Notes: a model not told the origin generated them from the sequence alone. A stretch of DNA of 64,000 nt from JAJPIG01 sp035531675 (GCA_035531675.1 DATKSL010000027.1:1-64000); one strand, 5' to 3'. Counted from the stretch's first letter, positions 1 through 5,870 are shown. A program made the numbers and translations.

Positions 1-75
1 TTCGGTCCTGGCGCCGGCCTCCTGCTCGCGCAGCACCCCGATGATCTGCTCCTCCGTGAAGCGGCTTCCTTTCAT
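1..75 (-). CDS. IS3-family transposase OrfA, N-terminal fragment (window edge)
   Basis: The first 25 residues are visible and begin MKGSRFTEEQIIGVLREQEA, the characteristic start of the IS3/IS911-type OrfA helix-turn-helix protein that binds the element's terminal repeats. The ATG at 73-75 is preceded by AAAGGAGACGG, a strong ribosome binding site. In this family OrfA is joined to the OrfB DDE integrase by programmed frameshifting; OrfB is not in the window. The reading frame is open to the edge, so whether this copy is intact cannot be judged. Confidence 0.85.
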   Translation of the reverse strand, partial: MKGSRFTEEQIIGVLREQEAGARTE

Positions 76-140
76 CGTCCGTCTCCTTTTCAGGCGACGA
101 ACTCTACCTCAAATTGGCGGAGTTTTCGGGGTGCAGGCCA
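1..140 (-). mobile_element. IS3-family insertion sequence, right end only
   Basis: This is the 5' end of an IS3-family element that continues beyond the left edge of the window. It contains the start of orfA (75 reading leftward). The inferred terminus, read inward from 140, is TGGCCTGCACCCCGAAAACT, which resembles IS3-family ends (TG at the tip, then a C-rich block). The gene at 104-613 changes from plausible protein to IS-derived residues exactly at this point, which supports 140 as the boundary. The other end and the 3-4 bp target duplication are outside the window, so the exact tip is inferred. Confidence 0.7.
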
Positions 141-613
141 GCTGCCTTGCCAAGATCGGCGGCCAGCACTGTCTGGAACTGTACGATCCGGTCTTTAACC
201 TCAGATACGATGCGTGATTCTACGGGCTGTGAGACGTTCTCCATCGTCGCTGACTGTAAAACTTCACGCAGCGAATCCAGTGTTCCCCTCAATGCGCTCG
301 CTGCTCGTTGGGAAGCGGGCAACGGCAACAAAGGTTGCGACATAACGTCGCTGGTATAGAGAATCTCCATCCCGATTTCGCTTTTAATCAGCGGCTCGGT
401 TAGAGCCCCACGGCGTTCTTGAGCCGCTTGCAATAGGGCTTGCAGGTCTCTGCCCAAGTTGTAGAGGAAAACGGCATTGAACCAGTCTAACGCCACAATG
501 TCAGACCTTTCCTGAGTTGGATCATTCGCCGCGAAGCCTCGTAACCGACCATCGCCACAACAGAACAGGAAACTTAGACCATCAAAATCGCTCAACGACC
601 GTGATGATCTCAT
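104..613 (-). pseudogene. hypothetical protein truncated by the IS3 insertion
   Basis: A 169-codon frame whose first 155 or so residues look like an ordinary soluble helical protein (core LDWFNAVFLYNLGRDL, then charged helices). The last residues, GLHPENSANLR, are encoded by the inferred IS3 terminus at 104-140, so the natural C-terminus has been lost. The gene is the visible passenger of the leftmost transposon unit and reads away from that unit's right terminal repeat at 708-733, whose inward TTGACA lies about 100 bases upstream of the ATG. I do not recognise the family and the truncated product may be non-functional. Confidence 0.55.
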
Positions 614-707
614 AGCGCACCTCGCTCGCGATCAGTAGGCGCGCTGCTACTCGGCTCGTGCTGGTAGTCTTCACGGTTCTGCCGTAGTTTCCCAGCATAA
701 TCGGCCC

Positions 708-733
708 GACTGTCAACTCCAACCTGGTCGCCC
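708..733 (-). repeat. right terminal inverted repeat of transposon unit 0
   Basis: Read inward (minus strand) it runs GGGCGACCAGGTTGGAGTTG then ACAGTC. It matches the right repeat of unit 2 (5838-5862) apart from a few substitutions and one extra G at the tip. It contains an inward TTGACA at 716-711. It marks the right end of a unit whose left end lies outside the window or was lost to IS3. No convincing -10 box follows at the right spacing. Confidence 0.65.
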
Positions 734-741
734 CGTGTAGT
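734..741. repeat. 8-bp junction repeat CGTGTAGT, copy 1
   Basis: The same eight bases stand at all three unit junctions (also 3210-3217 and 5863-5870). Eight bases is the usual target-duplication length of the IS1595 family, so this is best read as a target-site duplication between unit 0 and unit 1. Confidence 0.75.
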
Positions 742-765
742 GGCGAGTATGACGAACTTGACACC
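742..765 (+). repeat. left terminal inverted repeat of unit 1
   Basis: It begins GGCGAGTATGACGAACTTGA and ends with CACC. Compared inward with the right end (GGGGATTATAACGGACTTGA, then CACC) it differs at four positions. The shared ACTTGACACC is the inner part and doubles as a -35 box. Confidence 0.75.
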
Positions 766-786
766 TAGAGGGGGGCGGTTTATGGT
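758..786 (+). promoter_or_regulatory. sigma70-like promoter in the left repeat of unit 1
   Basis: TTGACA (758-763), a 17-bp spacer and TATGGT (781-786). The -35 box is part of the terminal repeat. The GTG of the downstream gene is at 795, so the message would be leaderless or nearly so. Confidence 0.55.
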
Positions 787-794
787 GCCGCATT

Positions 795-1472
795 GTGGTC
801 AATGTCGATATCAGGCCGACCGACATCATTAACTGGTTTCAGGCCCTAGGCCCGCTGGCGCAGATCGTGACCGCGCTGCTCGTTCCGACTTCAATTGGCC
901 TATTCGTTGGCTGGTTCTTAGCGAAGGCGTTTCATCGTCGGGAGACTACGATTTTAGAACGTCAGCATGCAGCCGACCTCAACCTAATTAATGAGTATCG
1001 CGAGAAACTGAAGGGCGCATCTCCTGTAGAGGCGGCCTCAAGGTTTGCGACACTTGAGAACGATCTTGCCGAGACAAGGAAGGTGCTCGATAGACTCAGG
1101 ACTCGCGAGTGGCAAGCGCCTACGAAAAAAGAGCTTGCCGAATTTACGACCGCTCTCGGAAGGCTTGGATTACACACAATTCGTATCGCCTCTTCGGCGA
1201 ATACCGACTGCGCAGAGCTGGCCCACTATCTTTCCAAGGCGTTTGAAGCTGCGGGCTGGCGATGCGAACTTAGGCCTGAGACAACTTTCGATTCGGCCTT
1301 CGCCAGAGGCGTCCTTATATCCGGTAAGGCAGGTGGGAGCGTTATACACGACCTGAATAAGGTTCTGTTTGATATCCTGGGTTGCTCGGCAATCGCTTTA
1401 GAAACTCTAAAAGCTGAGGCGAGTACAGATATCGAGCTAGTGATCGGACCTAAGTTTCCCGAGCTTAGTTGA
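795..1472 (+). CDS. membrane-anchored hypothetical protein (transposon passenger)
   Basis: 225 residues from a GTG start, the first start after the promoter in the terminal repeat. One hydrophobic segment lies near residues 20-45 (TALLVPTSIGLFVGWFLAKA). It is followed by a charged, probably coiled-coil stretch around residues 50-100 and a C-terminal alpha/beta-like domain ending IELVIGPKFPELS. The layout, a short membrane anchor with a cytoplasmic domain, suits a sensor or envelope-associated cargo protein, but I recognise no family. The 3' end overlaps the convergent small ORF at 1437-1604 by 36 bases. Codon use is less GC-biased than in the core genes to the right. Confidence 0.65.
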   Translation: MVNVDIRPTDIINWFQALGPLAQIVTALLVPTSIGLFVGWFLAKAFHRRETTILERQHAADLNLINEYREKLKGASPVEAASRFATLENDLAETRKVLDRLRTREWQAPTKKELAEFTTALGRLGLHTIRIASSANTDCAELAHYLSKAFEAAGWRCELRPETTFDSAFARGVLISGKAGGSVIHDLNKVLFDILGCSAIALETLKAEASTDIELVIGPKFPELS

Positions 1473-1604
1473 ACCGTCCGCGCGCGCCTTTCGCTTCTTC
1501 CGTTTAGCCGGATTTACGGGCGGGGTTTTCAGCAGGTGCCGCAAGGCATCCTCGAAGCTCAACGGATGTAACGAAATCGGTTTGTCGTCTTTCTGTTTAG
1601 GCAT
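1437..1604 (-). CDS. small basic protein downstream of the IS1595 transposase
   Basis: 55 residues starting MPKQKDDKPISLHPLSFEDA, continuing with ALRHLLKTPP and a Lys/Arg-rich tail. It lies 72 bases downstream of the transposase on the same strand, with GGAG about 15 bases before the ATG. From memory, short proteins with this ISLHPL...EALR.LL pattern are common, poorly described companions of mobile genes; I cannot confirm that here. Its counterpart in unit 2 (4683-4829) sits in the same place behind that transposase. The role is unknown; a DNA-binding or transposition-modulating function is only a guess. Confidence 0.55.
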   Translation of the reverse strand: MPKQKDDKPISLHPLSFEDALRHLLKTPPVNPAKRKKRKARADGSTKLGKLRSDH

Positions 1605-1676
1605 GTCGCCTGAAATTAAGCTCCAACTGTTTTGGTCTGGATGAACGGTGCAGGGGCGTCCGCCAGCTCCGACGCC

Positions 1677-2639
1677 TCAGCATCCTGCTAGCGCTGCCTT
1701 GAAGATATCGGGGTCTTTCCGGTGATTGAAGCGCCACGAAAATTCGTTCAGGTAGAGCGGCAGATAATCCTTGCTAACGTTGTGGTATGTGCCGACAATC
1801 CCGCGTTTCAACAGCGACCAGAACGATTCGATGTTGTTCGTGTGGACCTCGCCACGAACATACTCGCCCGATCCATGCCTGACCGCTTCGTGCCTGATTC
1901 CGCGACCTAGATAGTTGTATTCCTGCTTTTCATCCGTCGCGACCAGAGACACTTTATCGCCGACGACTTGGCGCACAAAGCCACTACAGGTTGCTGCGTC
2001 GGCATCGCCGATGATCTTGCAGACTACGTTACCTTTCCGCTCGATCGCGCCGATCACGCCGACCTTCCCGTAGCCGATGGATTCTCCGAGCGGTTGCGGT
2101 CCTGCGGCGGCGCGAACCTGGGCGCTCTTTTTCTTCCAGTGCCGGTTACGATCCTTGCCGCCGATATAGGTTTCGTCAGCTTCTACGACGCCCATCAGCT
2201 TTGAGAAATCATCGTTTTTGAGCATGGCCCGCACGCGATGGCAGATATAAAAAGCAGTCTTGTAAGCGGTCGGCCTGCCGTTCTCTACCAACATCCGCTG
2301 AATCTGAAGCGCGCTGATGCCTTTCTTCGATTGGCAGATCAGATAAATGACCTCGAACCATACCGGCAGCGGATAGTTGGTGTTTTCAAATACAGTGCCG
2401 ACGAGCGGAGAGAATCGATAGCCGTTCTTCTTGTCGCAAACGGTTTTCTTCCCGCTCAGATCGATGGATTCCTTACCGCTCTTGCAGGTCCAGTTCCACG
2501 CCCGATGCTTGACCTTGAAAACCCTGTCGTTTTCACAGCGCGGGCAACACACGCCGACCGGCCAGCGCAGACTAACGAGTAATTCCATGCACTGGTCTTG
2601 GGTCTGGTACTTCTCGTGAATCTGTCGGAGGCTGATCAT
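1677..2639 (-). CDS. IS1595-family transposase (unit 1)
   Basis: 320 residues with the layout of IS1595/ISXO2-like transposases. An N-terminal zinc ribbon carries Cys32, Cys35, Cys52 and Cys68. The RNase H-like catalytic domain has Asp155 in VEADETYIGG, Asp236 in LVATDEKQEY and the third catalytic region VHTNNIESFW (Asn268/Asn269, Glu271), followed by a conserved WSLLKRG..GTYH block. Length is normal for the family and no frameshift is seen, so the enzyme looks intact. It would cut and join the terminal repeats of its unit with 8-bp target duplications. A promoter immediately upstream (2646-2674) leaves almost no leader before the ATG. It is a clear but not close relative of the transposase at 4862-5797. 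Confidence 0.93.
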   Translation of the reverse strand: MISLRQIHEKYQTQDQCMELLVSLRWPVGVCCPRCENDRVFKVKHRAWNWTCKSGKESIDLSGKKTVCDKKNGYRFSPLVGTVFENTNYPLPVWFEVIYLICQSKKGISALQIQRMLVENGRPTAYKTAFYICHRVRAMLKNDDFSKLMGVVEADETYIGGKDRNRHWKKKSAQVRAAAGPQPLGESIGYGKVGVIGAIERKGNVVCKIIGDADAATCSGFVRQVVGDKVSLVATDEKQEYNYLGRGIRHEAVRHGSGEYVRGEVHTNNIESFWSLLKRGIVGTYHNVSKDYLPLYLNEFSWRFNHRKDPDIFKAALAGC

Positions 2640-2645
2640 AGACGG

Positions 2646-2674
2646 ACTTTACACCTTTCGGTGGGTGGTGTCAA
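2646..2674 (-). promoter_or_regulatory. promoter of the unit 1 transposase
   Basis: On the minus strand TTGACA (2674-2669), a 17-bp spacer and TAAAGT (2651-2646). The ATG at 2639 is six bases beyond the -10 box, predicting a leaderless message. A second, weaker TTGACG stands nine bases further upstream. Confidence 0.6.
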
Positions 2675-2684
2675 GTGCGTCAAG

Positions 2685-3140
2685 TTATCCCTCAGCCTGA
2701 ATCAATTTTTCGGCCAGTTCCTCGCATTGGGTCGCTAGGGCTTTCAGGCGGTCGCACCCTGCGTGGGCAACCATTTCCTGAATACGCGATGCGCCTTCCG
2801 CGTCGGTCGGCCCGTGATCCTTTCCGATCAGGCTGTCGTGCAGTGTGATCCAAGTATGTGTGTCTTCTGCTGCCGCCCGGCATTTCTTGGCGAGTTCCGT
2901 AAGCTGCTTGACCGCATCATATCGAGCAGCGAAAGCAACAGGACCGCTTGGAAGACGTATCGCTTTAGCTGTCGCTGAGGCCGTTTCTGTTTCTGTGCCG
3001 CCGCTTGATTGCTTCGCGCGCTGTAGGGCAATGAACTGGAGAATGGACGCCCCCGAACCAAGCATAATTACCGCAGCCACCAGGACGATTTGCCAGTTCA
3101 TCGCTACACGCTGATTCGCAAGCTGGTTCCATAACCACAT
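2685..3140 (-). CDS. small membrane protein (transposon passenger)
   Basis: 151 residues from the ATG at 3140. An in-frame ATG exists at 3185, but it lies inside the terminal repeat, overlapping the TTGACA box, and upstream of the predicted transcription start, so the later start is preferred. A single transmembrane helix near residues 15-35 (IVLVAAVIMLGSGASILQFI) is followed by a Thr/Ser-rich linker and a soluble helical domain with three Cys. No family is recognised. It is the first gene of a minus-strand block with the transposase 45 bases downstream. Confidence 0.6.
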   Translation of the reverse strand: MWLWNQLANQRVAMNWQIVLVAAVIMLGSGASILQFIALQRAKQSSGGTETETASATAKAIRLPSGPVAFAARYDAVKQLTELAKKCRAAAEDTHTWITLHDSLIGKDHGPTDAEGASRIQEMVAHAGCDRLKALATQCEELAEKLIQAEG

Positions 3141-3164
3141 TGCGCCCCCGATCCATAGCGCATA

Positions 3165-3193
3165 ATTATTGGTTTTTTGGCTCATGGTGTCAA
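3165..3193 (-). promoter_or_regulatory. inward promoter in the right repeat of unit 1
   Basis: TTGACA (3193-3188), a 17-bp spacer and AATAAT (3170-3165). The -35 box is part of the terminal repeat, and transcription would start near 3158, upstream of the ATG at 3140. Confidence 0.55.
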
Positions 3194-3209
3194 GTCCGTT
3201 ATAATCCCC
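3186..3209 (-). repeat. right terminal inverted repeat of unit 1
   Basis: Read inward: GGGGATTATAACGGACTTGA, then CACC. It pairs with 742-765 (20 of 24 identical). Confidence 0.75.
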
Positions 3210-3217
3210 CGTGTAGT
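3210..3217. repeat. 8-bp junction repeat CGTGTAGT, copy 2
   Basis: It is shared between the right end of unit 1 and the left end of unit 2. The two units are separated by only these eight bases, which makes the junction a near-palindrome with divergent TTGACA boxes about 40 bases apart (3188-3193 and 3234-3239). Confidence 0.75.
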
Positions 3218-3242
3218 GGCGATTGGGTGGGACTTGACAGTC
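3218..3242 (+). repeat. left terminal inverted repeat of unit 2
   Basis: It begins GGCGATTGGGTGGGACTTGA and ends with CAGTC. The right end differs only by A for G at position 8. Confidence 0.8.
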
Positions 3243-3261
3243 GCACTGAAATCGCTACAGT
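3234..3261 (+). promoter_or_regulatory. inward promoter in the left repeat of unit 2
   Basis: TTGACA (3234-3239), a 16-bp spacer and TACAGT (3256-3261). It would transcribe the DUF3800 and HNH genes with a leader of roughly 100 bases. Confidence 0.55.
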
Positions 3262-3374
3262 ATTTGCCAGAAGGATGCGACGAGCATCTATCTCATGGTG
3301 ATAAGGCGCCCTGTATTCAGATACGACGATTGGTATCGGGGCTACCGCCGAAGCTTCGGCAGAAAAGGTGGTTC

Positions 3375-4142
3375 GTGATCCTGCAAGTCGGGTTGGACGA
3401 ATCAGGTTACGGTCAGACAGGGGCCGACGAAGCGTTTGTGTTCGCCGGATATGTTGGTCCAGTAACTCATATCGAAGCTTTCACTCATGTTTGGGATGAC
3501 ATCCTGAAACGCGAGCCAGCTCTATCGGCTAAGAAACTGAAGAAACTTGTTCGTTCGCGACATTCGCCAGACCCGCGCGTTAAATTGTTGGTCGAGACCG
3601 TTCGCGCCTGCCATCTACATGGGGTCAGGTTTAAGATTGTGCAGGACGATCACTCTGCGATGATGAAGATGATTGCCCCGCTGACGGTGAACAACCCTAG
3701 GGCGCGATTAATCTCGTCAAACCCATATTTTTTCGCGTTTATGGGATTGCTACTGCGTCTTATAGGGGAAATCTGGAACGACCCCGACGCGAAGATCGAA
3801 GTAATCTATGACGAAAATATCCAGGAACGTCCAAAACTTGAACAGGGCTATGCGCTCTTTCGGACATTTGCCGAGAAATTTGGCCCTAAGTTCCTAGGGA
3901 AGCTTGCCAAAGACCCCGTGCCTCGCAATGACGAAGAGTTTTTTCTGTTGCGGGCCGCAGATGCGCTCGCATGGCACTCTCATAAAGCCCATGTCCAGAC
4001 CTGCCACGGACGTGATTACGAAAACGAAATCTGGGAAGCCCTTAATTCAGTCCCGTTCTTTGTGGATGAACATTGGAAAATTGACGACCTTCGTGAGGTG
4101 GTTGAGTCCATGATCCGATCACGATTAAGGCGAGACCCATAG
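3375..4142 (+). CDS. DUF3800 domain-containing protein (transposon passenger)
   Basis: 255 residues from a GTG start with AAAGGTGG five bases upstream. The frame is open back to 3177, but that part runs through the terminal repeat and promoter. DUF3800 hallmarks are present: LDESG at residues 7-11 (Asp8), an acidic IEVIYDE strand (Asp146) and RAADALAWHSHK near the C-terminus (Asp196). These acidic positions resemble an RNase H-like metal centre, but the biochemical activity of the family is not well established. DUF3800 genes are frequent cargo of mobile elements and defence islands. The HNH gene follows 65 bases downstream on the same strand. Confidence 0.85.
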   Translation: MILQVGLDESGYGQTGADEAFVFAGYVGPVTHIEAFTHVWDDILKREPALSAKKLKKLVRSRHSPDPRVKLLVETVRACHLHGVRFKIVQDDHSAMMKMIAPLTVNNPRARLISSNPYFFAFMGLLLRLIGEIWNDPDAKIEVIYDENIQERPKLEQGYALFRTFAEKFGPKFLGKLAKDPVPRNDEEFFLLRAADALAWHSHKAHVQTCHGRDYENEIWEALNSVPFFVDEHWKIDDLREVVESMIRSRLRRDP

Positions 4143-4207
4143 CGGGCACAGACACGAAGACTGATAGAATCCTCATAGCGACTTTTCGCTTAAAGAGGAT
4201 GAGGACG

Positions 4208-4471
4208 ATGGGCAGGATTAGCAAAACGGATCGAGAGTGGGCTTGGGACCAAGCGAGCAAGATTCGGGGTGAGAATCCGAATCTATGGCGACGCGACGAG
4301 ATGGGAAACCCGATCTATAAACCGGCTTACGGAATGGGTGGCGAGACTGGATGGGAAATCGACCATCGGAATCCGGTAAGCGAAGGCGGGACCGATCATC
4401 GGCGCAATCTCCGCGTTCTCCATACCGAAACCAACGAATTGCACGGACGTAGACCGCGCAAGCGGGGCTAA
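4208..4471 (+). CDS. HNH-type endonuclease-like protein
   Basis: 87 residues from the ATG at 4208, chosen over the ATG at 4199 because GAGG lies five bases upstream. The core GWEIDHRNPVSEGGTDHRRN contains the Asp52-His53 pair, the GG-x-D-x-x-x-N signature (Asn67) and a downstream His (His72 or His79) typical of compact HNH folds. The upstream NPIYKPAYG motif is also typical of this small class. Such proteins are metal-dependent nucleases in many mobile contexts, but this domain alone does not tell whether the target is DNA of the host, an invader or the transposon. The gene converges on the 69-residue ORF with a four-base overlap. Confidence 0.8.
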   Translation: MGRISKTDREWAWDQASKIRGENPNLWRRDEMGNPIYKPAYGMGGETGWEIDHRNPVSEGGTDHRRNLRVLHTETNELHGRRPRKRG

Positions 4472-4677
4472 TGGTTGTCCATCTCAAAGTTATAATGGAT
4501 TCCCACGCATAGGGCGTCCTGTATTTCGCGAGCGTCGAGTCCGTGGACGCCAACGCGAACCCCGGCCGGTCCGACCGTCAACACAATAGCGCCCTTATCG
4601 CCGTATGTGTGCGCGATCGACCGCGCCATACGTTTTAGATCGACGGGTCGAACTTTTTGGCTGGCTTCCACTTTCAC
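4468..4677 (-). CDS. hypothetical 69-residue protein, last gene of the unit 2 transposase operon
   Basis: It starts at GTG 4677, five bases after the stop of the 48-residue ORF, so translation is probably coupled. The sequence has an alpha/beta character (GAIVLTVGPAGVRVGVHGLD) with a C-terminal DALCVGIHYNFE. No family is assigned with confidence. The location directly behind the transposase and tiny ORF suggests that it travels with unit 2. Confidence 0.5.
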   Translation of the reverse strand: MKVEASQKVRPVDLKRMARSIAHTYGDKGAIVLTVGPAGVRVGVHGLDAREIQDALCVGIHYNFEMDNH

Positions 4678-4682
4678 ATCTA

Positions 4683-4829
4683 CTAACGGGCGCGTTTGCG
4701 ACGATTCGGGCGTGGTTTCTCGGAGCGCTCAATCAACGGAGTCATCAGCTTTTTAAGTTTGCCGATGTCAGCGTGGCGGAGTTCTTCGCGCAGTCGTTCG
4801 TCTTCGCGGCGTGTTTCGTCTTTCAGCAC
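4683..4829 (-). CDS. small highly charged protein downstream of the IS1595 transposase
   Basis: 48 residues from GTG 4829; an in-frame stop just upstream rules out an ATG start. The N-terminal half is a charged helix (RREDERLREELRHADI) and the tail is strongly basic (RPNRRKRAR). It follows the transposase stop by 32 bases. It holds the same position as the 55-residue ORF of unit 1, although the sequences are not obviously alike beyond the basic tail. Confidence 0.4.
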   Translation of the reverse strand: MLKDETRREDERLREELRHADIGKLKKLMTPLIERSEKPRPNRRKRAR

Positions 4830-4861
4830 GCCGATATTTTAGCGCACCAACTTTCATAGGG

Positions 4862-5797
4862 CTATCTACCGACGCTTTGAATCAGGTCAGCAAACATCTC
4901 CGGGTTCTTCCGGTTGTTGAAGCGCCACGAAAACTCGTTTAAGTACAGCGGCAGGTAGTCCTTGCTGACGTGATGATAGGTGCCAATTACGCCACGCTTG
5001 ACCAGCGACCAGAAGCTTTCGATGTTCTGCGTATGGACGTTGCCCCTGACGTATTCGCCCGCACTATGCCTGACCGCAGCGTGCGGCATACCGGCGCGGA
5101 CGTAGCGGTAATCCTGCTTTTCGTCGGTTGCGACCAGCGAGACGCCCTCGCTGACCGTCTGGCGGACGAAGCTGGCGAGGGTGGGCGCATCCATACTGCC
5201 GATGACCCTAGCGACCACGCTGCCTTTCCGCTCAATAGCGCCAATCACGCCAGTCTTGCCATAGCCAATAGCTTCGCCGAGCGGCTGAGGGCCTTTAACC
5301 TGCCGTACCTGGCGGCTTTTCTTCTTCCAATGGCGATTGCGATCCTCGCCGCCGATGTACGTTTCATCAACTTCAACTTCGCCAGTCAGAGAGAACGCAT
5401 CGCCTTTCATTGCTGCGCGCCAACGCATCACCATGTACCAGCTTGTATGATAATCGTGCGTCGAATCCTCGCCGAAGATAACGCGATGGACCTGTAACGC
5501 ACTGATTCCTTTCTTGCTGGTCAGAACCAGATAGGCAACCTTGAACCAAAGCTTGAGCGATATTTTCGTATTTTCGAAGATGGTTCGCGTGGTGACACTG
5601 AAACGATAGCCGCGCCGCTCGCCACACCCCTTGTTGCAGCAAACCCAGTGATAAGGCCGCGCCTTGAGCGCATACACTTTGTCTTTGTTGCCGCAGCGAG
5701 GGCAGCGCACGCCATCCGGCCAGCGCATCGCAACCAGAAAGTCTCTGCACGCTTCGTCGCTGTCAAACTGCTTATCGAATTCGTCGATGGTCTGCAT
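4862..5797 (-). CDS. IS1595-family transposase (unit 2)
   Basis: 311 residues with the same architecture as the unit 1 transposase. A CPRC zinc-ribbon knuckle (Cys32, Cys35) and Cys53/Cys54/Cys58 lie near the N-terminus. Catalytic Asp144 is in VEVDETYIGG, Asp225 in LVATDEKQDY, and the VHTQNIESFW box supplies Asn258 and Glu260. The C-terminal YLPLYLNEFSWRFNNRKNPE block is shared nearly unchanged with the unit 1 protein. The frame is full length and intact. A promoter at 5818-5846, seated in the right terminal repeat, leaves a short leader with GAGAGG before the ATG. Confidence 0.93.
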   Translation of the reverse strand: MQTIDEFDKQFDSDEACRDFLVAMRWPDGVRCPRCGNKDKVYALKARPYHWVCCNKGCGERRGYRFSVTTRTIFENTKISLKLWFKVAYLVLTSKKGISALQVHRVIFGEDSTHDYHTSWYMVMRWRAAMKGDAFSLTGEVEVDETYIGGEDRNRHWKKKSRQVRQVKGPQPLGEAIGYGKTGVIGAIERKGSVVARVIGSMDAPTLASFVRQTVSEGVSLVATDEKQDYRYVRAGMPHAAVRHSAGEYVRGNVHTQNIESFWSLVKRGVIGTYHHVSKDYLPLYLNEFSWRFNNRKNPEMFADLIQSVGR

Positions 5798-5817
5798 GAT
5801 TGCCTCTCGATGCAGCC

Positions 5818-5846
5818 AAGTTAGCGCAGCTTACCGTGACTGTCAA
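5818..5846 (-). promoter_or_regulatory. inward promoter in the right repeat of unit 2
   Basis: TTGACA (5846-5841), a 17-bp spacer and TAACTT (5823-5818). It drives the transposase operon, and the -35 box is part of the terminal repeat. Confidence 0.6.
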
Positions 5847-5862
5847 GTCCCACCTAATCGCC
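5838..5862 (-). repeat. right terminal inverted repeat of unit 2
   Basis: Read inward: GGCGATTAGGTGGGACTTGA, then CAGTC. It pairs with 3218-3242 with one mismatch in 25. Confidence 0.8.
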
Positions 5863-5870
5863 CGTGTAGT
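5863..5870. repeat. 8-bp junction repeat CGTGTAGT, copy 3 (island/chromosome boundary)
   Basis: This is the outermost right copy. Beyond it the sequence (TTACATAATG...) no longer resembles a terminal repeat, so the original target site is here. Bases 5871-6050 hold no gene that I can support. Confidence 0.75.

Larger units (their letters stand above)
742..3209. mobile_element. IS1595-type transposon unit 1 with passenger genes
   Basis: A 2,468-bp unit bounded by 24-bp inverted repeats (742-765 and 3186-3209; 20 of 24 positions match) and by CGTGTAGT on both sides. Inside are a plus-strand membrane protein gene (795-1472) and a minus-strand block: a membrane protein (2685-3140), the IS1595 transposase (1677-2639) and a 55-residue basic ORF (1437-1604). 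The IS1595 family is known to include members with passenger genes. The boundaries come from the repeats and the 8-bp duplications, not from comparison with an empty site. Confidence 0.75.
3218..5862. mobile_element. IS1595-type transposon unit 2 with passenger genes
   Basis: A 2,645-bp unit bounded by near-identical 25-bp inverted repeats (3218-3242 and 5838-5862; one mismatch) and by CGTGTAGT on both sides. It holds a DUF3800 gene and an HNH gene on the plus strand. On the minus strand it holds an operon of transposase, 48-residue ORF and 69-residue ORF. The better-matched ends suggest it is younger or more recently active than unit 1. Confidence 0.8.

Noticed and set aside
582..764. A 60-codon minus-strand frame across the unit 0/unit 1 junction
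   Set aside because: It runs through the terminal repeat and junction and has no protein character.
3141..3185. Upstream ATG (3185) of the membrane protein
   Set aside because: It overlaps the -35 box of the promoter in the repeat. The ATG at 3140 follows the predicted transcription start.
3177..3374. Longer N-terminus of the DUF3800 frame
   Set aside because: It is translated from the terminal repeat, promoter and leader. The family begins near LDESG.
708..5870. Integron attC-type cassette array as an explanation of the repeats
   Set aside because: There is no integron integrase and no GTTRRRY core sites. Each unit has its own DDE transposase and 8-bp duplications.
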